From: Chrysopilus asiliformis
Taxonomy: Eukaryota; Arthropoda; Insecta; Diptera; Rhagionidae
Reading direction: 5' to 3'
Assembly (NCBI GenBank): GCA_964034945.1
Contig: OZ035960.1
Span: 102,354,733-102,418,732, forward strand
DNA length: 64,000 nt
Under the pieces are notes generated by a model. The model was not told where the DNA came from. It made no database searches and was given only the letters and a program-made list of their open reading frames with translations. A program made the position numbers and the translations under genes. This document shows, piece after piece, positions 22,164 to 32,592 of this stretch; within the stretch, counting starts at the first letter, position 1, and every line of letters begins with the position of its first letter.

Positions 22164-22619
22164 CCCTTGGAGCACAATGAATGCAACCAAGCCTCAACCA
22201 TCACGCATCCAAATGTCACTTATGAGTTTATTTCACAGAAATGATTTTGAATGAGCACAGTGAACGCATTGAACGCAACCATCGACGCAAAAGTTGCGAA
22301 ACTTTGAACTTTAACGCAACAACTCTGCGTTGTCAGTTCATAAAGTGAGGTTGGGGAAATGTTGTTCAAGAAAAAGTTGATAGCTTTATTGCAATAACAT
22401 ACAAATAACAAAGATAAAGACCAACAAAGCAAATTATCGCTTCAAAATTATCCATTTTTTATATATTTTTATATTTTAGTTCACTTTTAATTTTTCTGTG
22501 TTTGTCTCACAACGCAACAGACGATGCTTCTATTGTGCTCAACCGCTCCTGAACTGCGTTGCGTGACAGTTCGAAGCGTCCTTAGTTGCGGCTTGGTTGC
22601 GTTCATTGTGCTCCAAGGG
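22164..22619. mobile_element. 456-bp MITE with CCCTTGGAGCACAATG ends (unit B)
   Basis: Same element and TGA flanks as 7843-8298 in unit A. Confidence 0.7.
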
Positions 22620-22746
22620 TGAGGTTTTTGTCGGAATCGTCTTCATAAAGCAGGCGAACTTCCAGCGTAAATTCTAAAATTCACCAAGATTTATAGCATT
22701 TTATTATGAAATAATTAATTTTATAGCATGAATTTCCGATTTTCAG

Positions 22747-23262
22747 TTTTGGGGCTCCGATAAGGATCCAAGTCGCATTGAATCTGCCATATTTGAAGAT
22801 CTTGACCGTTACTGTTGGCAACACCAACAGCCGCCGCATCCACATTCCGACCAACAATCACACGCCCAGCCGCAGACATCGGCGGATCCATCTAATGAAA
22901 ATAGTTCAATTAATCAGCACTCATCGATAGTTACTGGAATTGGTAACACTGACGGTCAAATTTACACTCTGACGGTATTAAATGGTACAGAATCATGGCT
23001 AAAACGAGACCCAGATGCCCCGATCGCACCGACATTAGACTTGGATTCCCTGCTAGGCAGTTTTCCCAGTTACGTTAAATCGGAGTTTGTGTATGAAGAT
23101 AGCGGATTTAGTACGGATAATACTAAGGATGACCTCAACCAGCAAAGTACCGGTTCTCTAGTTCCAGTGACAACCGTTGTTACCACAAATAGTACAAATT
23201 TAGCACAATTTCAAAATAACAACAATGATTGGCACATGACCAATCATAATGTTCCTGAGCAG
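22747..23262 (+). CDS. Zinc-finger gene, internal exon 1 of 3 seen (unit B)
   Basis: Counterpart of 8426-8941. Splice sites and reading frame are intact. Two base differences from A (GCA to GCG, ACA to ACG codon ends), both silent. Its gene is broken downstream by the MITE in the terminal exon. Confidence 0.75.
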
Positions 23263-23375
23263 GTGAGTGAATCAAACATTGGTAAATAAGTGTATTTTTG
23301 TCTATCCATTCTATCAATTGTTTTTTTTAAATTATAAATTTGTTAAAAGAGTATTAAGAAATTCGAATATTTCAG

Positions 23376-23522
23376 AGCTCAGCGGAATCTCTACTACGAA
23401 GTGCCTTACAAGGTAAAGGATATTCGAAAGGACTGCATATACAAAATGGAATCGCAATCATACCATCCGCGAATTCCATAAAAGATGACGAGCTAAGAAG
23501 AGCATTGTTTTCAACTGATCAG
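23376..23522 (+). CDS. Zinc-finger gene, internal exon 2 of 3 (unit B)
   Basis: Identical in sequence to 9055-9201, with both splice sites kept. Joins the flanking exons in phase 0. Confidence 0.72.
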
Positions 23523-24811
23523 GTATAACAATTAAAGCAAATATCTATCTAGTCCATGGGCGCCCGCAGGAAATTTTTCCAGGGAGGGGAACAAACATGG
23601 TTTTATGGGTGGGGTGACTATATTTGTTTTGGGTCAATCTGGGACTAGGTGAACAGAAAATTTTATAAAAGTTTATGGTATTTATTGAGCTAAAGTACAG
23701 TTGATTTAGACAAAACCCAAGGGAAAAAATTATAAATGTGCGCCGCATGCGAAATTTTCTCAACAACATGCGGCGCACTTATTTAAATCAAAAAATACTC
23801 GATCCCAAGCAAAAATTAATTTAAATGTTCGCGCTGTTTACCATATACAAATAGTCGAAATGGAAATTGTAAAAATACATACAAAGAAAAATGCGCCAAA
23901 TCTTTTCAGTTTATATGGATTTTTTTTCGAAAAAAAATAATCTTTTTTTGCGCTTTTATAAAAAATATTTTATCAAAAACTAGAGCCAATCTGGCCAAAT
24001 CACTCTCACATTCGAAATAAATCATAAAATCTTTGGCAGCAAAATGGCTGTTATGCAATGTTATGTGTGCAATTTTTTTTTTAAATCTTCGGTTTCAATA
24101 CAATTTGTAACGAAATAAAAACGTTTTAACGTAACGAAATTAAATTTTTTATTGTTACAAAACGAAATAACGTAACGAAACAGAATTTGAATTTCGTTAC
24201 AAAACGAAATGTTTAACGTTACGATTTTTTTCCGTTTGCCAGCCCTGCTATTTTGTTGTTATTCCTTTTCACACCCCCCCCCCCCCCCCCCCTTCCACCC
24301 TTCCTCCTTGTCCGCTTCCCACCTTCCCTCCTTCCCCCTTCCCTCCTTCCCCACTTCCCCCTTGCCACCTTCCCCCCTTCCCTCCTTCCCCCCTTCCCTC
24401 CTTCCCCCCTTCCCTCCTTCCCCCACTCCTTACACCACAACATTGTAAACATCACCGATTTTGACGACAATGAAATTTTACCTTGAAACAAGCTTTTTAA
24501 CAACCAGAGTCTTCCAAAAAAATCGATTGATCGTTTCTTTTTCTATCTCTTTTTAGTACAGTGAAACCTGTATAAGCTGGACCCTGTATTAGCTGGAATT
24601 CTATCAGTGTTATACAGGTTTCATTGTATTCTGTAAAATTCTTTATCGTAAAATTATTTTCCTAATGTTTAATTTTTTTAAACTTGCATTTTAAAAAGGA
24701 TTTACTAACGTTTTGGTCAAACCGTAATCCAAGGTAAAAATGCTACTAAAAAAATACATTTTACTCAATTGTTGAATTTTTTTTAATCGATTAATATATT
24801 TTTTTTCAAAG
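23523..24811. other. Intron of zinc-finger gene with repeats (unit B)
   Basis: Counterpart of 9202-10439, including a C/T-only tract (about 24274-24425) whose repeat order differs from A. It carries about 50 bp (near 23562-23612, CCCGCAGGAAATTTTTCC...) absent from A. Confidence 0.6.
24559..24626. mobile_element. 68-bp pogo/Tigger-like mini element (unit B)
   Basis: Same ends and TA flanks as 10187-10254 in unit A. Confidence 0.6.
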
Positions 24812-24878
24812 GATCCTTTACCATTCGCCGATTCGACTCTATCAACTCCAATGTTCGATGATACTCATGGGATACTAA

Positions 24879-25499
24879 TAGGTCAACCACAATGAAGGCG
24901 GCAAGCGGCAGCGGCGACGGCGGGCTGCATGGCGCCGCCACACATACCGCCGAACCAGCTACAATGATAGCGGCAGCGGCACCATGATAGCGGCATGCCT
25001 CTGACAAAATTGAAACATCAAAACTTATTTAATTCGTCCGCTACTTCACTCCATTTATTTTCCTTGATTTTATATCCTTATATTGAGGATGGGCCAAATC
25101 GTAGAGCATTGGATTTCCTTTCACGAACTCGATTAATTTTTTCTCCGTTGTCGGCATCTTGGGAAATCAAAACGTCAAAAAAACTGCATAGAATGTGGCG
25201 CCGAATGTGGTGGTTGTCACTAAACAACGAAGAAAAATCGTCATAGAATGTGGCGCCGAATGTGGTGGTTTTCAGAAAACAACGAAGAAAAATCGTCATA
25301 GAATGTGGCGCCGAATGTGGTGGTTTTCAGAAAACATTTTGGGCGGCGGCGGCAAGTTTGACTTTGATTCAAACTCGGCGGCGACGGAAAAAGTGCGCTG
25401 CCGTTGCCGCTGTATTGTAGCAGCTCTAGTTGCGCTACGTAAGTGCAAAAAAAATGCCGCCCGCCGCTGCCGCTTGCCGCCCCAATTGTGGTTGAACCA
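24879..25499. mobile_element. 621-bp MITE, PIF/Harbinger-like TSD, in zinc-finger exon (unit B only)
   Basis: Flanked by TAA (24876-24878 and 25500-25502); the empty site GATACTAAGTTC is present in unit A. Imperfect inverted ends of about 35 bp: TAGGTCAACCACAAT against TGGTTCAACCACAATT, then GGCGGCAAGCGGCAGCGGCG. The interior is GC-rich near the ends and holds a 55-bp tandem repeat. No transposase. The AACCACAAT core is shared with the 223-bp MITE elsewhere in the window. Confidence 0.85.
25189..25337. repeat. 55-bp tandem repeat, about 2.7 copies, inside the MITE
   Basis: GAATGTGGCGCCGAATGTGG recurs at 25191, 25246 and 25301, exactly 55 bp apart, with AACGAAGAAAAATCGTCATA between. The first copy differs slightly (GTTGTCACTAAAC for GTTTTCAGAAAAC). 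Confidence 0.9.
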
Positions 25500-26371
25500 T
25501 AAGTTCACCTACAGCACAGCAGCAGCCGCCACAGACATCTCAAACCTCAACTAACTCAACAAGTAGTAATAACTGCAGTAGTAATAATAGCACAAATCAA
25601 AGTACAACAACCGCCGGAATTATAGTCGATGATATGTTCCTATCACTGGAGACCGCATTTAGCGATGATTTCGAGAAAATCAAGCGTATTGCTAGTGAAG
25701 TACAACAGTTTTGTTCCGGTAACGACTATCCGGAAGTGATAATGGAAGTTACAATGCCGCATCAAGCCCAAACACTGCAAGTGCAACCCCCACCGCAGCC
25801 GCAACCGCCGCCACCACAGCCACTTCAACCAGAAGTTAGCACTAGTAACCAAACACCAACTTCAACAGTCACAAAGACACCAGCCAAGAAATATAAACGT
25901 GCATCAATTAACAACAACAATAATAATAGTAATAACAACAGCAATAGTAGTAACAACAACAATACCAGTAGTAACAATAACAGCAGCAATAGTAACAGTC
26001 CAAGTCAATGCAATGGACAGCGTAAAGAGAGATCTCTGCACTATTGTTCGATATGTTCCAAGGGTTTCAAGGACAAATACTCGGTGAACGTTCACATACG
26101 CACTCACACCGGTGAAAAACCATTCGCCTGCTCATTGTGTGGAAAGAGCTTCCGGCAAAAGGCGCATCTCGCAAAACACTATCAAACGCATCTCGCCCAA
26201 AAAAATAATGGCAACGTTGTGAAAAGTGGGAAACACTCCCAGCAAACCCTGCAAACGACATCTGCTGGTAGACAGCATAATTTACCGGCGGGGGGACAAC
26301 GCCAAATAAGTTCTAATACTAATAGTGGACCAACATTGCCACCGGCCAACGGACTTCTATCGAATAGATAG

Positions 26372-27090
26372 AAACAACCTATAATTAGGAAATAGTGAAG
26401 CGTTTTTTAGATTTGTAATAATTTTATTGTTGATATTTAAATTTAGTTCTAGAACATACATATATGTGCATTTTATAAGTATCTTGTCTTGTGTCATGCA
26501 TTACTCTGCTAATTTATAGATACTTAAAAACAAAACATTTCTTTCATTTAATTTCATTTCTAAATTATTGAAAAACAACAAAAATTTATATATTGACTGA
26601 TTAGACGACCGAAATATAAATGATATTATGGTCACAAGCTATTTATAAATTTAACTTTTTGCTTTCTTATATTTTTAATAATAATGTGTTTTTAAATTAT
26701 CATATATTTATCTCTCAAAATATTTTTAGTACATATTTTCATGTAAGACATCAATTTCCCAGAATAATAAATGCATATTGGTGGATGATTGGCAAATACA
26801 CCAAAATAAGTTGCAATCTTAACATTTTGCCCTAAAACAATTTAGCTTAGAATTATTTCTCGTTATTTTAACATTTGAAACCGATATTGAAGAATGTCGA
26901 TTCGATAAGTTTTATGCAATTTTCACAAGTTGATTCAAAATGTGTTCTTAACCTGTGTAGAATTAGCAATTCTGAATTTTGTGAGTTAACAACGATCTTG
27001 GAGTATCGAGGATTTTTCAGGAAATCGTAAATATTTTGGCAACACTACCCCCAAGCTGTCATTTGAAAGTCAGGTTACAAATGGGACCCA
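26372..27090 (+). other. 3' UTR and downstream sequence (unit B)
   Basis: Counterpart of 11376-12066 in unit A with a few short indels; AATAAA at about 26765 is the candidate polyadenylation signal. No other feature. Confidence 0.45.
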
Positions 27091-27324
27091 GGGCACCAAT
27101 CATGTATTCCGACGCGTCTCTGTCTTTCGACTTCGACGCAGCTTTTAACTCTTGTCTTCGCCATATCTGCAGCTTGAAATTTCGCGGAATCGTCACTATG
27201 AATCGAAACGTGATTCTGACTGTCACTCCAGGAAATTTGAAGCTGCTGATGTGGCGAAGTCAAGAGTTAAAAGCTGCGTCGAAGTCGAAAGACAGAGACG
27301 CGTCGGAATACATGATTGGTGCCC
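27091..27324. mobile_element. Foldback MITE, 234 bp (unit B, copy 1)
   Basis: Counterpart of 12067-12301 with the same hairpin arms. The following 27325-28440 is non-coding and matches 12302-13447, with the CCGGT/AACCG repeats and several indels. Confidence 0.75.
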
Positions 27325-28449
27325 AGGTCGTAAAGTGCCGGTGGGAAATCCGTTTATGCGACGGTTACCTTGTGACCGGTGACGATGGAACTGGTTTCAA
27401 ATTGATTACTTTGTGGCCAGTGCCATTGGAATCGGTTGAAAATTGGTGACATTGTGACCGGTTACAAATTAACCGTTGAAAATCGGTTACTTTGTGACGG
27501 ATCACAATGAAACCGTTACAATCGGTAACTTTGTGACCAGTCGGAAAGTTGTTGTTTTTCATTGTTTTTTACGTGCTCGTTTATAATTCACTTACAAGCT
27601 TAGGACCAGGGCAATAATATTGTACTTACAGGGTTTTCTGGTGTACACTTGGAACACAAGTTTAGACTGACGTCACACTTAATCTGCCCTCCGCCCCCTC
27701 CCTCCCCTATCCAAATTCATCGCCATAGAGTTGCGCGGAGACGCTTATTCGACCGTCACTTTGCAACCTGCCTTAAAAAAGAGTTTCGCGGAAACGGTTA
27801 TGCACAGTTTACTTTGTAATTATAGGCGCAAAAACCCTGGGTAAAAACGGTTGCTTAACCACCGCAGCACCGTTTCTGTTACATTACAGCAACCAATTTG
27901 TGACCTCATATATTTTGCGACTCCGGTTGTCTTGCAACTGTCATGTGATCATTTTTTGTTACTTTGGACTATTTTACAACAGAATTTTTTATACAAAAGA
28001 TCACTCACTTTTCCACTCGATTCAAAATCTATAATTTTCTCAAATCAAAAAACAACAAACAAATATATTATAATTTTGTTAAACTTTGATTTTTTTTATT
28101 AACAAATATCAAATTTTTGTGTCGCTGCATGAAATTTGGAGAAATACTTACCCCAAGAAGAAGGGGAAGTCAAAGGCCCAAAAAACCGCCCTCTAAAGTA
28201 GGCCTTCAAACTTTTGACTTTTAAACAACCCTCTAAGGAAGGTCTGGAAATTTTAGGTCCCCAAATAGGAGTATTTGAATTACTTTGTCGAAAAATAAAT
28301 TTTAATTTTTAGGGGGCCCCGCAAAAAGTTTCCGAAAAAGGCTTGACACCACCTTGTAGGTACGCCACTGACTCAATAAAATTGGAATTTTCCACCAAAT
28401 GACTTGTTAATAAATTTTAAAAAAATAGAAAAATAGCTGCAAATTATAG

Positions 28450-29026
28450 ACATCTATTTCATACGCATGGCAATTTTGCAGGACAGGCACATGATAGATT
28501 TAACAAAATCTGAAGCGGACATACCATGACGAGCTTTAAGCCTAAACCACAATTACGCGTGCGTGCGTGCGGCACCCACGCGGTGAAAGTAAAACCTACG
28601 CATTTATATGAGTAAATGTATAATTGCGCGTTGCTCAGACGCGTTGCCGCGTCCGTGCCGCGTAGAGTAGGCTCAGTCTCTACTTTTAGACGCGGTGACA
28701 ACTATTAGATGCCAGAACTAAATAATGCCGCACGCACTCACGCGTAATTGTGGTTTAGGCTTTATTTTTTAAAAGGAAAGTCTCAGTTGAAAAATAACTA
28801 GCCAATAGTCTATTAGTAAGGGGTGTGCTCTTTGTTGGTTATTAATTTTTCAATTGGGATGTTCTTTTTAAAAAAAGAAGCTCGTTATAGTTTTACGATA
28901 ACTCAAAAACTATTAATTTTAAAAATAGCAAAGCAACGGCTTTATAATTTTTTCATTAAAAACCTACTGTTTTTAATTGACCTGCAAGCAGCATGGCAAA
29001 ACTTGCCCTGCGTATGAAATAGACAG
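28450..29026. mobile_element. hAT-like MITE carrying a nested MITE (unit B)
   Basis: Counterpart of 13458-13801, flanked by AAATTATAG on both sides (28441-28449, 29027-29035), enlarged by the nested element at 28539-28761. Confidence 0.7.
28539..28761. mobile_element. 223-bp nested MITE, TTA target site (unit B)
   Basis: Inverted ends of about 36 bp with one mismatch, starting AGCCTAAACCACAATTACGC, flanked by TTA on both sides. The empty site is seen in unit A (GAGCTTAATTTTTT). The interior is CG-rich. The TTA duplication and short ends suit PIF/Harbinger-type MITEs. Confidence 0.8.
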
Positions 29027-29035
29027 AAATTATAG

Positions 29036-30765
29036 TTAGATAAAAACTTTATTGTTACCGAGATAATAAGATCAAAAATAGTACAAGATTGTAATTGTGT
29101 ATCTACTAGTGTAGAAATAGCAGAAACTAATATATTCGTTTTTGCAAGAATTTTATTCTAGCTATGGTAAAGAATTGAAAAACATTAAATCTACGAAAGA
29201 AAATAAAAACAAGCCACTCTAGTTCTTGTAATTTTATGCTGATACAGATTTACCAACACAGTTTTTAGTTTAAATTTAAATTCTCTATTTAAGACAATTT
29301 ATTCAATAAATTATATTTGCAATACTAGATCCAAATTCGTTATTATCAGCTTGTTAAAAACAAGCTGCTTTTTTATGTAAATGGTTTTTAGGATGTTCAC
29401 AAACCTGTGATTAAAGAATTCATAAAAAATCAGTTTTTAACCTTAAAATACGATGAAACATTTCATAATTTTTCTGAAATTAAAATGTACCTTGCTTATA
29501 CTCAGATGTAACAAAAATACTTGCGCCTAGAAATAATTCTCCATAAATTATTTACCATTTTAAAACCTGGGCATACACCGCTACAGTAAAACAAATGCCC
29601 AATTGTACTAAAATTCTACAATTTTTATTAACATTACAATTTTTATACAGTTTTGTGTTTAGAGCCATCAATTCGAAATATTGCTTGTATATTTCCAAAA
29701 ATGGCCTCCTGGTTACCCTCCTAGATCTGGGTCTGAAATATTTTTAAGAAAAAAATAGACGAAAATGAAAGGAAAAAAATATTTTTAAACTGAGATTATA
29801 ATTTTAGTTACAAACTTAATGTTTATTATTTATTAACTTTAATTTCATTTCTACTGCCATTTTTCACACACAAAATATCCATGTATATTTATTGTTATTT
29901 TTTTATAAAAACAACTATTATATTAATTACAATTACATAACAATACTCGTGCATAATTATAGAAAAAAGTATTTTATATAATTGTTAAAGTAAGTTTTTT
30001 TTTATTAAAATTTTTATTTTTACATTTCTCCTGTTTAGTTAAAACAATTTTTTTTAGTGATTTTATGTATTTATAATGATATTTTTTTTTTGTACTATGA
30101 ATTGTTGAAAAATTTAAATTAATTATTATTATTTGTTCTTTATTTTAATTCATATCTTGCCTGTATTATATGAAATGGCTGTTTAAAACATATATTTTTT
30201 GTTATAAAATTTTAAGAAAATACTTTTGATTAATAAAGATTTTAAGTTGATTTCAGTGTTATCTCGAGCCTTAAAATATTAAATTTTGTTTAAGTTTTTT
30301 ATATAAAATAAAAGTTGAATTAAAAAATTGTATAGAGAAGTAGTTTTATTCAATTATTAGATCAATCGCTATATTACATAATAGCCTTGTCTGTATGTTC
30401 ACTTAAAACTTGAGAACCACTGAACCGATTTGGAAGAAACTTTCAGGGGAGCTTACTGGCATCAAGGAGACAATGAATCAACCCAAGGTTCCCCGCCCTT
30501 CTTTACTAACTTTTGGACATTGAAACAATTAACCACCACTAAAAAATGCGTTGGTATTACTAAACTAAACTTTCCGATATTGTTTGTATCGGTGCCATTA
30601 AGGAATCAGAATTTTGTCATAATTTTCCAATTTTTCGATTCCTTGAAATATTCGGGACGAAGGGAGGAGGGGGTGCCCTGTAAGAACATCGCAAATAATT
30701 TTTTTCCCCTTTTCCTCGAAAAAAACTGATATTAGAGAGTTTCCGGGACTGCTGATCACGAACCT
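29036..30765. other. AT-rich non-coding (unit B); no gene seen
   Basis: Counterpart of 13812-15528. It has a 22-bp stretch CATTAAATCTACGAAAGAAAAT (near 29182) absent from A, and lacks about 8 bp near 29380 that A, C and D have. Confidence 0.5.
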
Positions 30766-30999
30766 GGGCTGGAATCATGTATCTCGACGCGTCCCTTTCT
30801 TTCGACTTCGACGCAGCTTTTAACTCTTGACTTCGCCATATCTGCAGCTTCAAATTTCCTGGAGTGACACTCAGAATCATGTTTCGATTCATAGTGACGA
30901 TTCCGAGAAATTTCAAGCTGCAGATATGGCGAAGTCAAGAGTCCAAAGCTGCGTCGAAGTCGAAAGACAGGGACGCGTCGAGATACATGATTCCAGCCC
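30766..30999. mobile_element. Foldback MITE, 234 bp (unit B, copy 2)
   Basis: Matches 15529-15762 of unit A throughout. Followed by 0.27 kb of AT-rich DNA up to the TE1 insertion. Confidence 0.8.
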
Positions 31000-31267
31000 T
31001 GATGTTTAAATTTCAAAATTCGAGACGAGAGGTTCTGAAAGCATAGCGATCTTTTTGTTTTTAAGACACATTTTTTTATTTTTTTTTTTTGTAAAATTAT
31101 TTATTAATCCTGAAACTAATTGACGGCAACAGATTTTCGTCGCAGCAATATTTTGAGAAAACCGGGATTTTCAAAGATTTCGTTTTTAAAATGTTATACC
31201 ACGAAACAGGATAATTGGATTTGCAAAAAAAAATTGGATTTGGTTTTTTGCGTTTTACTCCGAAACT

Positions 31268-31279
31268 AAGAATATTTTA
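31268..31279. repeat. Left target-site duplication of TE1
   Basis: AAGAATATTTTA here and at 36302-36313 flank TE1; uninterrupted single copies are seen at 16030 and 52073. Confidence 0.92.
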
Positions 31280-31281
31280 AT

Positions 31282-32592
31282 ACCCCTAAACCCTTTCCTT
31301 CACCGGCTTCATCTTTGACGTCTTCAATATCGCTGAGTGCGCTAAATTTCCGGGAACTTAGCAGTTCTCTGGATAGCCTGGACACTCTAGTGGAACTGGA
31401 GCAATCAGAGGTGAAGTACAGTGCTACTGAGAGTGCGCTGGAGACCGTTAAGTCTTCGGAAGATTCTCGTAGTAAGAAACCAAAGCCTACTGAGAGTGCA
31501 CTGGAGACCGGCAAGTCTTCGGAAGATTCTCGTAGTGCGAATCCAGAACCGTCAGGAAGAAAGAAGTACGCCTTCTACAAATCTTCGCGAAAGTATCTGG
31601 AAAAGATGAAGAAAACTGATCCCGCAGCCTTAAGCGCAAGAGACAAGGCTCTGATGGCAAAGCACCGGAAGGTAGTAGCATCCTTCGAGAAATCGAGGAT
31701 TGCAAAACCGGAGGGTGAACCGCCACTCAGCCTGTCTCTTGAAGCGAAGAGCAAGCTGATAAAAACCGCAAACCCCCCTGCGCAGGAGGGGAGCGCGGCT
31801 AGTAGAAAAATAGGAGGCAATACCAGCAAGCAACAGGCGGTTGCAACAGCTAGGGCATCTGCCGGACCCTCAACCTCAACGGGAGCTAACGCCAGCACAG
31901 GCAAGAGCTCGGTTAAGACCAAGAGGGTGAGATCTCAGGGGGAGGAAACGGGCAACGAGCCGAAAAAGCAGAGAACATCTGCGAGCGTAGGCACTGCCGA
32001 TGTGGGCACCCCCGACCATCTTAAAGTGGCCATCGTCGACAACAGTGATCCTGATGGTAAGATCACATACGATCGGTGGCTACTCATAGAAGCCAAAATA
32101 CTTGAAGCACTAGCCGGGGACCCCGAGAAAAGCATTCCTCCAGTCGGATGCACCTTCCACGGGGCCGGCTGGCTTAAAGGGGTCAAGGTGGTCATGTGCG
32201 ACAGCGAGGAGTCCTTGAGCTTCCTCTCCAAAACCATCTCCAGTATAGGAGAACTTTGGGAAGGGGCCCAGCTACAGGTCATCCCACGCAGTGCACTGCC
32301 GCTGAGACCCAAAGCTTGGATGTGGATTCCCCCACCGGAACTACCGGATGAATCCATATTGAGAATATTGGAAGCGCAGAACCCTGAAATCTCTGTCAAA
32401 GACTGGAAGATTTTGAAGTCCCTCAAAGGGGCTAAGGGTAACGGCAAGGACTACCAGATTCTATTGGATCAAAAGTCCAGCCTATCCCTTGCAAAGTCTT
32501 CTGGGACCATTCATTTTGGCCTGGGAACAGTCAGGGTGAGGCTGGAGGGTCATCATGTTGAACTCAAAGCAGCTGTCAGTGGTGCAGATTAA
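31282..32592 (+). CDS. TE1 ORF1 (gag-like), 5'-truncated
   Basis: Open frame of about 436 codons from the element edge to TAA at 32590-32592; no ATG at the left end, so the true start is missing. The N-terminal third holds a tandem repeat (TESALETVKSSEDSRS, then TESALETGKSSEDSRS). A basic stretch rich in Ala/Lys/Ser follows, then a folded-looking C-terminal half (YDRWLLIEAKILEALAGDPE to GLGTVRVRLEG) that is clearly related to the ORF1 C-terminal half of TE2 (ISIAQWRKVEVALATNF to YGFGSITLKVYQ). No CCHC knuckles are seen. Such ORF1 proteins bind the element RNA. The last 38 bases overlap ORF2. Confidence 0.8.
   Translation, partial: TPKPFPSPASSLTSSISLSALNFRELSSSLDSLDTLVELEQSEVKYSATESALETVKSSEDSRSKKPKPTESALETGKSSEDSRSANPEPSGRKKYAFYKSSRKYLEKMKKTDPAALSARDKALMAKHRKVVASFEKSRIAKPEGEPPLSLSLEAKSKLIKTANPPAQEGSAASRKIGGNTSKQQAVATARASAGPSTSTGANASTGKSSVKTKRVRSQGEETGNEPKKQRTSASVGTADVGTPDHLKVAIVDNSDPDGKITYDRWLLIEAKILEALAGDPEKSIPPVGCTFHGAGWLKGVKVVMCDSEESLSFLSKTISSIGELWEGAQLQVIPRSALPLRPKAWMWIPPPELPDESILRILEAQNPEISVKDWKILKSLKGAKGNGKDYQILLDQKSSLSLAKSSGTIHFGLGTVRVRLEGHHVELKAAVSGAD

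Larger units (their letters stand above)
24812..26371 (+). pseudogene. Zinc-finger gene terminal exon interrupted by a 621-bp MITE (unit B)
   Basis: The exon begins as in A (acceptor TTTCAAAG), but 67 bp in, a MITE (24879-25499) splits it. Reading from the splice site into the element meets TGA at 24893-24895, so no finger-containing protein can be made from this exon unless the insert is spliced out. The part after the insert (25500-26371) keeps an open frame with both zinc fingers and the tail; an internal ATG at 25634 could start a 245-residue product. Six differences from A, all silent, indicate that the exon was under protein-level constraint until recently. Confidence 0.85.
16030..31267. 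repeat. Segmental repeat unit B (15.2 kb)
   Basis: Second unit, joined directly to A without TE1 (GTTTTACTCCGAAACTAAGAATATTTTAG is uninterrupted). Same gene order as A. Extra insertions: a 621-bp MITE in the zinc-finger terminal exon and a nested 223-bp MITE near 28539. Followed by the full TE1 insertion. Confidence 0.93.
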
